Source: Sabethes cyaneus
Lineage: Eukaryota > Arthropoda > Insecta > Diptera > Culicidae
Length of the DNA: 64,000 nt
Assembly (NCBI RefSeq): GCF_943734655.1
Contig: NC_071354.1
Location: 79,731,822-79,795,821, forward strand
Direction of reading: 5' to 3'
Shown here: positions 39,391 through 50,809 of the stretch, in pieces
Layout: each line of letters starts with the position of its first letter
Numbering within the stretch: the first letter of the stretch is position 1
The notes under the pieces: model-generated
Seen by the model: the letters and a program-made list of their open reading frames with translations, nothing else
What the model was told of the DNA's origin: nothing
Databases searched by the model: none
Program-made: the position numbers and the translations under genes

Positions 39391-39627
39391 TCCAGCTTTT
39401 TACGAGTCATAATGGCGGGCGGCATAACTCGTGTTCGTAATATTTGAACAGTATTTTTGACATTTCTGTAGTACATCGCACGTTTTCTTTTCGCACGTTC
39501 CTTTAATTTTACCAAGAACGTGCAGAAAGAAAACGTGCGACGTATTTAAGAAATGTCAAAAATGCTGTTCAAATTTTACGAACACAGATTGTGCGGTCCG
39601 CTATTATGGCTCGTAAAAAACTGGATA
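39391..39627. mobile_element. Fold-back MITE (TCCAGCTTTTTACG termini), copy 1
   Basis: The long palindrome has outer arms TCCAGCTTTTTACGAG / CTCGTAAAAAACTGGA and central arms GCACGTTCTT / AAGAACGTGC. It is 237 bp and shares its full length with 40198-40436. It sits in RTE-like debris. Confidence 0.85.
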
Positions 39628-39682
39628 GTCGCAATCCATGGCACCATGGCAAACCTTTACCGTGAACGCTCGGAAACATGGC

Positions 39683-39765
39683 TTGCGATGTATTACTGAA
39701 ATGTCAAAAATGCCGTTCAAATATTACGAACACGTCCGCCATTGTGGCTCGTAAAAAGCTGGATA
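39683..39765. mobile_element. Half copy of the TCCAGCTTTTT MITE family
   Basis: Matches only the right half of the family: TGCGATGTATTACTGAAATG through GGCTCGTAAAAAGCTGGATA. It lies 55 bp past copy 1 in the same orientation. Confidence 0.75.
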
Positions 39766-39819
39766 CGGGTCACTCCATCACCTTATCACAGCCCACTGTT
39801 ATTAGACAATGGCTATTAG

Positions 39820-40015
39820 ACAATCTGGAAAGGCACTTTGTGGCTGGCGTTGATCAGTGTTATGCTGTAGTGTATTTACTACAGCAATCTAGGCGATCAT
39901 CCTTTCTATATATGGGATACACCTTGCATTAACTCTTCCGATGGTTTCTCTTCCTCTCAAATCCTAGAAATTGTCTACTAAAGTGTCGTCGATAGCGGTT
40001 TCTTAGCATTTCAGT
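39820..40015 (-). mobile_element. RTE-like fragment (RT start)
   Basis: The minus strand carries the RT-start region (a GITLINASH-type stretch near 39840-39880) and the linker next to it, matching 8100-8200 and 36420-36520. Confidence 0.6.
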
Positions 40016-40028
40016 TGAGTTGTACCTA

Positions 40029-40093
40029 TTTTATTTATTTATTTATTTACTATTTGATGGGGCTTTCAACCGTTGGTTGGTTCGCCCCAAGGA
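40029..40093 (-). mobile_element. Extremely short retroposon 3' stub with 13-bp duplication
   Basis: The 65-bp insert starts with T-rich TTTTATTTATTTATTTA and contains GGGGCTTTCAACCG / CGGTTGAAAGCCCC-style pairing with GGTTCGCCCC. It is flanked by TGAGTTGTACCTA at 40016-40028 and 40094-40106. It is a second case of the type seen at 14268-14324, from a related 3' end. Confidence 0.72.
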
Positions 40094-40197
40094 TGAGTTG
40101 TACCTAAGTTTTAGACTGATAAAACACTTTTAAAACTTATTTTATTCTACCTTTGTGAACCAAAAGGATTGCAAACGTTCTTCAACAAACGGCACAC

Positions 40198-40436
40198 TAT
40201 CCAGCTTTTTACGGGCCATAATGGCGGGCGGCATGACACGTGTTCGTAATATTTGAACATCATTTTTGACATTTCTGTAATACATCGCGCGTTTTCTTTC
40301 CGCACGTTCCTTTAATTTTACCGAGAACGTGCGGAAAGAAAATGTGCGACGCGTTTGGGAAATGTCAAAAATGCTGTTCAAATATTACAAACACAGATTA
40401 TGCGGTCCGCCATTTTGGTTCGAAAAAAGCTGGATA
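40198..40436. mobile_element. Fold-back MITE (TCCAGCTTTTTACG termini), copy 2, TA-flanked
   Basis: Outer ends are TATCCAGCTTTTTACGGG and GAAAAAAGCTGGATA, so a TA flanks the TCCAGC ends on both sides, consistent with a TA duplication. The central arms GCACGTTC / GAACGTGC match copy 1. It is 239 bp. Confidence 0.85.
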
Positions 40437-41270
40437 CAGTTACCGCACTCGCTCGAATACCTTGTCTACTACCTGTGACCTTGTTGACGATATCACCAAA
40501 GGTCTTGACGTTGGAAAGTTAAGGGGAGTTTTATTCCTTGATCTCGGAAAAGCATTCGACACTGTCGATCACCAAATTCTGCTTCGGAAACTCAGCTACT
40601 ATGGCATACAGAGCATCGCCAATCAGTGAAGTTATCTCCATGACGAATTCAATATATCGAGACCAATAGAGTAAAGAGTCTTTGCATTTTAGTAGTGGGT
40701 GTTCCACAAAGAACCAATCTAGGGCCGTTACTTTTCCTAATCTATACAAATGATATAGCCAATCTAAAGCTACACGGAAACCCGCTCTTATTCGCTGATG
40801 ATACTTCATACTTCTGATCCAACGCTGCCGATAGTATTTCACTGAAAACCCTCTATCTCTTAATGTAAATAAAGCATGAGTTATGATGTTCTGAACACCA
40901 TGATCTACATCTGTTACTAGTGTCAATATGGTAGTAAACACAATTAAAACCCTCCGAAAAGAAAAGTTTAAATACTTAGAGCTTATATTCGACTCTTCGT
41001 ACATAATCTCGATATGCGGAGCTGCAGGTAAAGCACAGATGAACTCACTACAACGTTTACGGAACGGCTGTTTAAAGGCTATTTCTAAAAAGCGACGCCT
41101 GTATCCAGCAATAAACCCATACAGTGAATCTGATGCATTTGTACTGCCGATATCAGCATTACGGGAGTTACAATGCGAAATACAAATGCACAGTATGTTG
41201 CATAATACAAACACGTATCTCAACACAAAAACAGTCTTGGGCTTAAACGTCCTTTCTGAGACTTGACCGT
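40437..41270 (+). mobile_element. Jockey/CR1-like non-LTR fragment
   Basis: Plus-strand text GVLFLDLGKAFDTVDHQILL is RT motif A of the Jockey/CR1 group. After stops and frameshifts, AGKAQMNSLQRLRNGCLKAI at 41030-41100 is the C-terminal region. Motif C is not readable. Clearly dead. Confidence 0.7.
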
Positions 41271-41276
41271 TCCTTA

Positions 41277-41360
41277 CCGACAGACTGCATAGCCGGCTAT
41301 TAGAGTACAGGACAGTTGCACGGTTAGTGCAACAATCCTATCTAGCAGCAGATTCGAACT
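41277..41360 (-). mobile_element. tRNA-derived SINE fragment
   Basis: Contains GCATAGCCGGCTATTAGAGT and AGATTCGAACTTACAAC in the order expected for the reverse of the SINE at 63439-63644. Truncated at both ends. Confidence 0.55.
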
Positions 41361-41394
41361 TACAACTGGTTTGTTTTTAGATTAGCATCATACC

Positions 41395-42385
41395 TCGATG
41401 CTGGCCGTTCATGTGTAGACCATACCACTCATACTCCGCATACTCACCATACTCCGCATTATATTGGAGTAGTTCAACGAATTGCAGGACTCTCGTCTGC
41501 TGGTGTTCGTTGACTTCGAAAAGGCGTTCGACCGACTCAATCACGAAAACAGCTGCGGTGCACTTAGGTGAAAAGGAGTTCCACATAAGCTAGGCCATCT
41601 CATCGAGGCTCAGTACGAGGCGTTTTCGTGCAAGGTTTTGCACGACGGCGTCTCGCAAGACGCCATAAGAGTTACTGCTAGCATGAGACAGGGCTGCATT
41701 TTATCACCGCTTCTGTTTCTCATCGTAATGGATGAGATATTAGTTAGAGCAAATGACAGTAGACCAAATCGAGGATTCTCTTGGCATCCTCTGACGATGG
41801 AGCAGCTAAATGACCTCGACCTAGTCGACGACATTGTCTTGCTCGCACAACGCCGAAACGATATACAGAGCAAGTTAGATTACTTCTCCGAGAACTCCCA
41901 GGCAGCAGGTCTCACAGTCAATGTAGTAAAAACTAAGTCTATGGTAGTGAACACTGACAATTCCACCAACTTCACAGTAGCGGAACACCAAGTTGAGCAG
42001 GTAGACGCCTTTCAATATCTTGGTAGCCAGAGAACGCCCGATGGTGGTACCAAGCCTGATATAACCTCACGGATCAGGAAGGCCAAGGTGCCTTTGCAGG
42101 TCTGCGAAACATTTGGCACTCAAACCAGATCACTCTACGTACAAAAATCCGAATCTTTAATCTAAACGTTAAGTCCGCACTGCTGTATGCCTACGAAACG
42201 TAGTGCGTCTCAGCGACGCAGCTCATGGCGACGCAGCTTAGCCAACGACATTCGGGCTGTAGACGTGAACCTGTCCTGGACAGGTAAAAACCATGGCGGG
42301 TAACCGTCAGCAGTGGAGATCTCTGATTTCATCACTTTGTTCTGCCGGACCGGCGGACATGTACACATAAGTAAGTAAGTAAATC
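41395..42385 (+). mobile_element. Non-LTR family 2, copy B
   Basis: Homologous to 34871-36406. Motif A is read in pieces near 41500-41560 (VFVDFEKAFDRLNHEN at DNA level). The frame at 41638-42165 then gives MRQGCILSPLLFLIVMDEIL (motif B) and LNDLDLVDDIVLLAQRRND (motif C with both aspartates). It lacks part of the C-terminal region (a jump near 42205) and ends in a (TAAG)n tail at about 42367-42383. A short tandem of CATACTCC words (41440-41460) interrupts its 5' part. Confidence 0.85.
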
Positions 42386-43020
42386 GTACCTCGAAACCAA
42401 ATAAGCACAACAATCATAACATGCGAATCGATATTTCGACCCAAAGTCACAGTTTCTTTCTCTTATTTCGCAAAATCGCGATACAATACGTTGCCTGTCA
42501 CATTCAAAAACGATGGAAATCCGTGGAAATCGGCTACTAACCCAATTCCATCGGATAGCTGCGACACCGGGGCGTACGCAACTAGGTCGCATTAGAGCCG
42601 CGGTTCGCTTCTGACTCAGTTGACCTTCAGGACAAATCAACATTCTGAAACATTCGGGACCTTCAGAACAAACCGTTGCAGCCGTACTGCTTTCTGTCGT
42701 CCACGTCATCTCGGTCCTGAGGCGAAGTAGAAGCAGGGGTCTATTTAGCCTGAATCATCAGGCGTCTGCGAGGATTTCTCAGTTTTCTGTCCCCTGAAGA
42801 ATTTCCATTGCCGCGTAAATAGACCGCCCACGAGCCGACTAGCCCAATTATATCAGAGGCCGCCGGAATTCGACCGGCACGCATGCAACTAGACACTGTG
42901 AGAGCCCCTGTTTACTCTGACATCCAGGTCCTGAGGTCGGGGTTGAAACAGGGTTCTCTCAGTTTCCATTTTCAAGCAAATATGTTTAATACCAAGACCT
43001 TCTTGTCCCTAAAGTATTTT
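42386..43020. repeat. GC-richer segment with two degenerate copies of a roughly 300-bp unit
   Basis: CTAACCCAATTCCATC at 42537 and CTAGCCCAATTATATC at 42838 begin stretches sharing CGTACGCAACTAG / CGCATGCAACTAG and GGTCCTGAGG. The copies are diverged. I cannot assign them to a transposon class or a gene. The minus-strand 125-codon frame across it shows no known motif. Confidence 0.4.
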
Positions 43021-44096
43021 CGATTTCATCTTCGTTGAGCTCATCATCCCGCTTCACATCACTCCATATCTTATTTAAGAATTGAACTGCCATCTTCTCA
43101 TCCATAAGCAGTCACTGTCACTGTATGATCCGTCCAATCTGCATCTGCAGGACGGATAATGAGAATATCGTAACACCTAAATCAGTCGTTAATATCGATC
43201 AGTTATCGCTTGAACTAGTTTATAAAGCCACTTTAATACCTTCAAGCAGCCTTAAAAAGTTGCTCGATTTATATGGCTATTTAGAAGTAGGTTGTTGAAC
43301 AAAAGGATCACGCTTGTTTATCAGCTTCTGGCAGAGCTGACTTGAAGAACTTAAACTAGCTTAAGAGTCGCTTATTCAAACACTAACTTAGAGTTTACTT
43401 TATACAGCTTTGGTTGCTTTTACACTTACAAAAGATGTCCGCATATATGTATAAGAAAAAACAAGCAGAAAGTGACTGAAAAGAGCAGTATAAGCTGAAA
43501 AATAGTTATCCTCTTGAAAGCAATTTGGTGATCATTATTATTCACAAGCGTATTTTTGAATGGTACAAGCCCAAATGTGTAAGCAAAACCACGACTTATA
43601 TGGCACAGTAAAAAAGATCACTTCCTGCTTTTTCAGCTTCACCCACCTGGTCAGTAGCCTGCTTGGTAGCATCGGCGAAATATACATCGCTCGTTGCTAT
43701 CGTCGCTACCGCCAGTGTTATTATTATTTTTGTTATTTAACCGGCACCGTAATCAATTCCCATATGCATACCTACTCACCTAATGCCAACACAACTGCAA
43801 TCAGTTGCACTCCATGGTAGTGTTTTTGTTACAGATTTGATAGTTTGATATTTTGATATTACTCTCTTGTCCTGGTGTTATTAGCTTTTTTTCTATTGTT
43901 CGTGTCAATTTAAACAGTAACCAAAAATGTGGTTGTTAGACCTGCAGTTTTTTTCTCTAACGCCATCGAAGTTTGTTAGTTACTTTGGTATTTCGAGAAT
44001 ACTCAGATATACGATAAGAATCGTTAGCTATCTGTGTAAAGGTGTAAAACTTCACTCATATTTATGTTCATATGAAGGTTATCAAAATACAGTGAA
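43021..44096. other. Intergenic DNA, nothing assigned
   Basis: An 86-codon plus-strand frame at 43560-43820 has no recognisable motif, and no splice context supports it. Confidence 0.4.
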
Positions 44097-44486
44097 GCCC
44101 CCTTCGTTTGAACAATTCCTCATGCAAACCCCGTTATAGTTTCTAATTTGAACAGCTGGCAATCCTAAATATGCTGAAACTTGTATGAACTGGCCGCCCT
44201 GCTCTTTGTTATTGCTTTGGTGGTTTGATTCAGTTGGCAGTTGCAAGCGGCGAATATTTCATTCTCCTAACGGATTTCTATCATAATCGTTGGGAAAACG
44301 TAATGTGAAGCAGATTAAACACGCTAGATCAGTACAAATAAATCGTGTTTATGTGCATTGTCAGCATAAGCAAATGATGTCATGTTGAGAATGACATTTG
44401 AACCATTTTTCATTAGCACGTCGTGCAAATCAGCGGGGTTCAAATTAAAAAGTATTCAGATTAAACACGGTCAAACGAACGGGGGC
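44097..44486. mobile_element. DNA element with GCCCCC termini (MITE-like)
   Basis: Starts GCCCCCTTCGTTTGAAC and ends GTCAAACGAACGGGGGC. Just inside, AACCCCG and GCGGGGTT also pair. It is 390 bp with no coding capacity. A related right end lies at about 63175-63255. Confidence 0.65.
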
Positions 44487-44739
44487 AACGGTAATAGGTG
44501 ATATAATTGATCAGAAGCTTTAGATGACATACCCACCAAACTTTTTTGTTGGATAGTAACTTATTCAACTGTTGTATGGCCAATTACCGGGTAACAAGCG
44601 CTTGATAAGCTGTTCTGCAGCAAAAATGTTTGTTGGATAATGCTCTATAAACATATGAGATTTTCCAAAACACCAGTTGGTAGTAATAGCTGGTAATGAA
44701 ACGATAGTTTTGAGAAACTGATATCTACTCTCTAGAAAA

Positions 44740-46185
44740 ATATGCGACATGCGAAATATTTCCTTCTCCGAATCAGACGTTGCACCTGCAATTAACAAGC
44801 TAAAACCGTCTTTGCAACCGGGACCAGATGGTATACCACCAATCATCTTTAAGAACTATGCACGTACGTTATGTGCACCCTTAACCGCAATTTGCAACTT
44901 GTCGCTGAATCAATCATCATTCCCAGATGCCTAGAAGGAATCATTTTTGTTTCCTGTGCTTAAGAAAGGCGATCACACGGCTGTGGAAAACTACCGAGGA
45001 ATTACCTCTTTATGCGCAGGATCGAAGCTACTGGAGACTCTCGTAAATAAGCTGCTATTTTAGGAAGTAAAGCGTCATACCTCCTGTGACCAGCACGGCT
45101 TTTTTTCCAGGACGATCGACCACCACAAATCTCACAGAGTTCACATCATTCTGCATCCAGAACATGGAAAACGGCACTCAAATAGATACTGTTTACACAG
45201 ACCTGAAGCCGGCCTTTGACCGTGTGGTCAAATCTGGTTAACCGGCGTATTTCTGTCAGACTGGGCAGCGCACGTTCGAATCAATTTTCTAATCGATCTG
45301 GTGTTCCGCAAGGTAGCAATCTTGGCCCTTTGTTGTTTTCACTATTCTTCAATGATGTATGCGCTGTGTTACCTCGAGGGTGCAGACTTTTGTATGCGGA
45401 TGATTTGAAGATCTTCCACAGTGTAAAGTCTAATGAAGATTGTCGCGAGCTTCAAAGGCTGCTCAACAACTTCGTCGACTGGCGCAAAACGAACGAGCTC
45501 CTCATCAATGTACGTAAATGCTCGGTCATCTTTTTCAGCCGCAAAAAAAAACAACCGATTCAATGGAACTACACGATCGATGGCGAGTCACTGGATAGAG
45601 CCTCAGTTATGATAGACCTTCGCGTACAAAAACTTGGGATTTATCTTTCGAGTCACCAAGGAATTTCGAGATCCATATTGCCTGCGCGCTCTTTGCTACT
45701 CTCTTGTGCGATCCATAATTGAATACGCAGCTGTAGTGTGGAGCCCTTATACAGGTATTTGATTTGATCGTCCAGATTGGAAGCCATCCAGCGTAGATTC
45801 GTTCGATACGCGCTTAAATATCTTCTATGGAGAAACACATACGATCTGCCTCCGTATCAAGACCGCTGTCGTTTGACATTTTGGAAAGACGACAGAAAAT
45901 TGAAAGAATCCTCTTCATTAGAGAGGTTTTAGTGGGCGAATTAGATTGCCCAACGATCCTGGCTCAAATCAACATCAGTCTCATCCCAAGTTTCCTACGA
46001 AACAGAGTTTCTTCGACTGGACTTTAGACGCACCGAATATGGCCAGAATGAATGTTTATTTAACAGTTTATACAATTATTTTAATTTCCATATTTCATGT
46101 AGTAAATTCAAAGAACTGCTGCTCTCAAGAGCCTTTAATTAAGTTGTCAGATGAATGATTGAGCAATATAAATAAATAAATATAA
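44740..46185 (+). mobile_element. Jockey/CR1-like non-LTR retrotransposon, truncated and frameshifted
   Basis: The RT start reads KLKPSLQPGPDGIPPIIFKN, then after a stop FLFPVLKKGDHTAVENYRGI. Motif B is NRSGVPQGSNLGPLLFSLFF and motif C is RLLYADDLKIF with both aspartates intact (about 45389-45420). The C-terminal region is broken by stops. It ends in an AT-rich AATAAATAAATATA tail near 46160-46185. It lacks ORF1 and the endonuclease. Confidence 0.88.
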
Positions 46186-47480
46186 AAACAACGTAACCAT
46201 TCCCTGAATCTGTAACGCACTAATCCCATTATTATCTTTGCGTCTTCGATGGAAGTGTAAGTGGATGAAAAAACACTGGATTTTAATATAAAACAAAACT
46301 GATTACTGACCGGACTTGAAAGCCCTATTACATGAATTTTCACTACGAAGTAAAAGTTGGAATGTGGTGTCCAAGAAACGACCGCATGGTTGACGTAGGA
46401 CTATGAACTCCATGCTCGATTCTGTAGCATGCCGTTTCACTATCTAATTGTAGTTATCAGGTTAGATGCTGTTCTTTGTTTGAAAAGAGCTAACGAGTTT
46501 TCTCGTGTTAAGTTTTCTCGGAACGCAACAGGTTAAGATAGATACTAACTAACTCGATGCATAATTGACGTTTGAGATATTCTCTGCATCTTTGAAACTC
46601 AATTGCATAGTAATCTCCCCTCTTGATTTTTTCATTCCAAAGCAGCAAGTCACAGACACAACCATTATAGATACCTAGATAATTACCTAGCAGATCAAGA
46701 ATTACATGAACTGACTTAATGAGTCTTAAAGATTGTTTTCCCCCGCCAGATCTACTGATAGGAATAAATTGCAAACACAGCAAACAAACGAATATGCTAT
46801 ACTTTCAATCGATCACTTAAATGGCACCTTCTTGGCAAGTAGCCGACACAAGTTTATCCACAATTTCCGTTGCAAATTAAGGCACTCGTTAGAAATCAGC
46901 AACGCACTGACACTCATCTCTATCCATCATTTCTGTCCAAACAGCAATAAACGGAATCAAAATCAGTTCACTTTCACACACAACCAACACGCACAAAAAT
47001 CAACACTTGGTTTGTTTTTTCTTTGACACAATTTATAACTCAAGCATAGGTTACAGAAAAAAGTTTATTTTCGTTTCTCCGAATCGGGGTCGGCGATTTG
47101 GTACTTATCAAGGGCTTTTAATTTTGATGAAACGACACACCTCTTTGCTTACAGTTCTACGACGTGATAACTTCACTGAAACAAACGATCATCGTATTTC
47201 AAATACCTGTCGAGTGACTCATATTTGTCGTATATTACACGCCATTCATCTAGAGCATAAAATTGTCCTTGATATTTGACGCTCTTTACGAGGTCGATTA
47301 CCAAACAAACACACCTCATTGAGTAATATGGATGATCATGAATGCCCTACTGATGCATAAATGGTTATCAAACACTCACACAATTCGAACTCTTCAATCG
47401 GCAATCGGCAAGAGCCCAAGTAATTATAAATGTATAAAATAAAAAATAACACTGCTCTACACACTACATATGCACGACGA
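46186..47480. other. AT-rich intergenic DNA, nothing assigned
   Basis: Several unrelated short frames; no motif or repeat recognised. Confidence 0.4.
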
Positions 47481-47536
47481 GGTCACTGACGATCCAACTC
47501 GAGCCAACATAAAACACGATCACGAGCGACTGTGGT

Positions 47537-47576
47537 TTGAGTGCGACTGACTGACTGACTGCCTGACTGACTGGAG
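47537..47576 (+). repeat. (ACTG)n short tandem repeat
   Basis: GACTGACTGACTGACTGCCT followed by further ACTG units, next to a GC-richer stretch that could be promoter or 5' UTR DNA. Confidence 0.75.
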
Positions 47577-47718
47577 GAGTGTGCATTCTGTTTACCAGCG
47601 GTACACCGTGCTAGACTCGCATTGGGCGCGTCTGCCTGCTTATAGGAACAATCCGTCGACCGTCAGAGCCAGAGCCCCGCGAGAGAAGAGAAAAACAAAC
47701 TTTTTTGTGAGAATTATT

Positions 47719-47877
47719 ATGGGGTCCGTTTTAGTTATTGCTTGCTATTATATTCCATTGCTAAATGAAATCAGACAAACGGTTAGGACTTGGCAAATGC
47801 AACGAAAAAGAACTAATGTCGTCGAAACTAAATTTGGTTTGCTTCGAGAGGACACTACTATACCCTGGACGCTGTAA
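47719..47877 (+). CDS. Candidate 52-residue membrane peptide, unrecognised
   Basis: I do not recognise this product. The ATG at 47719 has A at -3 and G at +4, a strong insect start context. The peptide opens with a hydrophobic stretch (MGSVLVIACYYIPLL), then a basic segment (TWQMQRKR), and ends TTIPWTL. AATAAA follows at 47879-47884, two bases past the stop. The frame is open upstream to about 47581, so this could equally be the last exon of a longer gene. The region from 47460 is GC-richer and not obviously repetitive. It may be a chance frame. Confidence 0.25.
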   Translation: MGSVLVIACYYIPLLNEIRQTVRTWQMQRKRTNVVETKFGLLREDTTIPWTL

Positions 47878-47889
47878 CAATAAAATAAG

Positions 47890-49140
47890 ACATAGGTATT
47901 GTTATATCTCTTGTTAATAAGAGATAACAAGTCACACATTGTTATCAGGATATAATAAATTACCGGACTGCTTCAAAACATGTTTATTTTTCGTAATATA
48001 CGGCGAAGATGTTCATTTCATAGTAAACTAGTTTCAAAAATATTTTACCAAGATATCGGAAACAAAATTTATTTACAAAAATACTGCAAACTTCAATGAG
48101 GAAATGGATAAAATGTTCCTCTTAATTCTATCACAATAAATTTTAAATTACTTCAGTGTTGTTCGCAGTAAAAATTGATTTTGTTTCAGTGTTTCCGCAG
48201 TTTTCTCGAAGCAATAAAGGTTCATATGAGACACACTTTCTGCGGGCTAGATTAACAAGATTAATTCCTCTAAGGTCAACATCATCTCTAGCTCCGAAAA
48301 AAATACTAAAATGGCCGTAACTTTTTTATTCTTCATTATTTTTTCACCATATTTGGAAATTTTCCCAAAAAGCTTTTCTATTTTCATAATTCCTAGAGTG
48401 GCCGTGATCATGCGTCACATGGTCCAGGAATTATTCCGATGTTGTTTGGGGAACCGCTACGTGACATTTGGACGTAGTATTACGCCTTTGTTTACTATTC
48501 CGGGTAGTACTTTTCAAAAACGAAAATAGAAGTGTAAAATTTGAATGAAAGATTTCAAATGCTAATAGCTGCCATATTACTGAACGACGCATAACTGTTA
48601 ATATGTCATTGGATAGATAAATTGACCAGCAATTTTATAGTAACATATTTATAACAATCTTTTATACGCTTAATACATTCAAAATATTCTGCACATAACT
48701 AATGGTAAATTTCCATATAAAATTCCAGATGATTACCATGTGCCGCATATAAGCACAATCCGCCTAGAAATGCACATAAAAATTAAACGGATATGAATAG
48801 TATGTGCAATTATAAACATAAAAAATATACGCATTTGAATAGTATGTGCAAAAGTTTTGCGTACCCATAAATTATAACTGTTTGGCATATAAAGTTCATT
48901 GACTGGGCACATTTCAACAATCTATGTGTGGGACACATAGAAATTATATGAAAAGTTTTCTCAGTGTAGGGAAGATGTATGTAAAGCTTCAATTTCCCCT
49001 TACATTTTCTTCATGATTACCTTGCTTCACAGGCAGGGACGACAATTAAACTGCATATGAGAGAGTAAATGTGTTTTTGTAAAGAACGAACATTGGAAGA
49101 ACTGGGAAAAATTATATGCAAACTGTAGAAAATAATTGTT
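47890..49140. other. AT-rich intergenic DNA with small repeats
   Basis: ATGAATAGTATGTGCAA-like words recur at about 48793 and 48836, and GCACATA words recur between 48680 and 48920, suggesting a decayed repeat. No gene recognised. Confidence 0.4.
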
Positions 49141-49141
49141 T

Positions 49142-49213
49142 GTCCAGGTGGGACTTGAACCCACAACTCTCAATTTTGCGTCGAGTGCGTTTTCCAATTA
49201 CAATGTCGGCCAG
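49142..49213 (-). pseudogene. tRNA-like relic
   Basis: On the minus strand a perfect T arm is visible (GTGGG, loop TTCAAGT, CCCAC), i.e. a good B box. It is preceded by an anticodon-like arm (CTCGA, loop CGCAAAA, TTGAG) and an A-box-like TTGTAATTGGAAAACGC. The 3' acceptor strand CTGGACA does not pair with the 5' end (TGGCCGA), and position 33 is not U. I therefore read it as a tRNA pseudogene or SINE head, not a working tRNA. Confidence 0.5.
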
Positions 49214-49221
49214 TAAACGAC

Positions 49222-49376
49222 TACAGAGACTATACGGTACAGAGGCGACGAGGCACTCAAAATCCGGTAAATTTTGAATCAAAACGGAGAGTCACAAATA
49301 AAGGTAACTCTCCGCTTTGATTCAAGATTTAGCGGATTTTGAGTACCTCGTCGCCTCTGTAACCTATCGTCTCTGG
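49222..49376. mobile_element. Fold-back DNA element with 10-bp flanking duplication
   Basis: Arms ACAGAGGCGACGAGG / CCTCGTCGCCTCTGT and ACTCAAAATCCG / CGGATTTTGAGT pair over most of the 155 bp. AGTAAACGAC occurs on both sides (49212-49221 and 49377-49386), marking the insertion next to the tRNA-like relic. No coding capacity. Confidence 0.8.
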
Positions 49377-49386
49377 AGTAAACGAC

Positions 49387-50809
49387 CGTTAAACACACCA
49401 TCTGTTTAGTGTGGATTCTTTTTACAAAAAAACTACAAGGTATACAGCCCTAAGGATTGTACGAAAGGGTGACGTAGGACTATATCAGATCATTAAATCA
49501 AAGACTAATGTGAACTGCATTTCTGGCAGAAGTATATTTATAATAAACTCTGAGTGCCATTGTTTAAGTGAATGTTTAAAAGAGAAGAGCGATATATTCA
49601 GATTCAATTCTTCATTGAATGCATTGGTAGCTTTGGAAATACGTGGACGGGGGTTCATGAGTACAACGCCTACAACTATTGAGACATAGAGATTTCTTTT
49701 ATAAATCATTTGTGTGCACCATAAAGGTTGAAACAGTAATGAATGACCAGCCCACGAATTATTGTATTAAATATGATTATGCGTAGCTTGACATGCTTCA
49801 ATAATCTTACTTTACCTCGCTTGTGGCCTTTAAAAGGGCCATTGGTTACAAATAACATTAAAGCCAAAGCACGTTCATCGCAAATTTGAAGTGCCATTCG
49901 AATGTTCTTTTCTTTTGGTATAAATGGCAAAAGGCACGTAAGTTAGCGGCGTCGATTCACTGCCTCTTGCTCCGAGAACGTTTTACTAGTTTACTTTCAC
50001 AGCTTACCGCTTGTTACATAGCAAAAAATATGGCACATACAATCTATAGAATTGCTTGCCCCCTCCATAGAATTGCTGATCATTTTATCTATCCAACGAC
50101 ATATAAATTGTTCAGTTTAGTTCAGTAGTTTAGTAGCTATTAGCATTTGAAATCATTCATTCAAACGTTACACTTCTATTTTCGTTTTCACAAAGTGCTA
50201 CCCAGTCCCAGTATAGTAAACAAAGACGTAGTCCTACGTCAAAAGTAGCTAAACCCCCACCCGTCCCAACAGCTCAAAGATTCTTAACGCCGTTTAAATC
50301 TATACCGATTTGATATCTGCGCTTGGGAAGTACACCAGAGTGCAAAACCAGCCCTTTTCTTCAACCGACTTTAACGTTTGAACATTGAACTAGTCCTAGA
50401 CTTGATGTCCTGAAAGTGAAACATCATAGAAAAGTGAGTGGTCATCCTTTCCTTTAATCAGATTCCATCCGTATACTGCAAGAATTAGTTCGGAACTGTT
50501 GTCTTGCACGGAAACAGAACTGAAGAGATATTTATGTATGTGATGTAACTCAGCAATTCTTAAAGCGAGGAAAATCAACGACTGTCTTATCCGAGAATAG
50601 TTTATGAGCGCTTCATTTGCGGCTTTGCAATTTTTTACATAGTATCAATTGTATTTCTGTAAAGTATGCAAAAAGCTGTAAAGTAGAGCGTCGAAAGGAG
50701 CTGGTAAGATCCATAGGACGTTAGTTAATTGATATTTTAACTGGCTGTCCACATGTTATTTGCAAAACAATTATATTTCAAATTATTATATCACAATGAA
50801 TGGTGCTAT
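49387..50809. other. Intergenic DNA, nothing assigned
   Basis: The plus-strand 92-codon frame at 49411-49689 and others show no motif. Confidence 0.4.

Noticed and set aside
42332..42709. 125-codon minus-strand frame as a gene
   Set aside because: Spans the junction between a family-2 3' tail and an unrelated repeat segment, and shows no motif.
49142..49213. Functional tRNA gene
   Set aside because: The acceptor stem does not pair and U33 is missing, so it is at best a pseudogene or SINE head.
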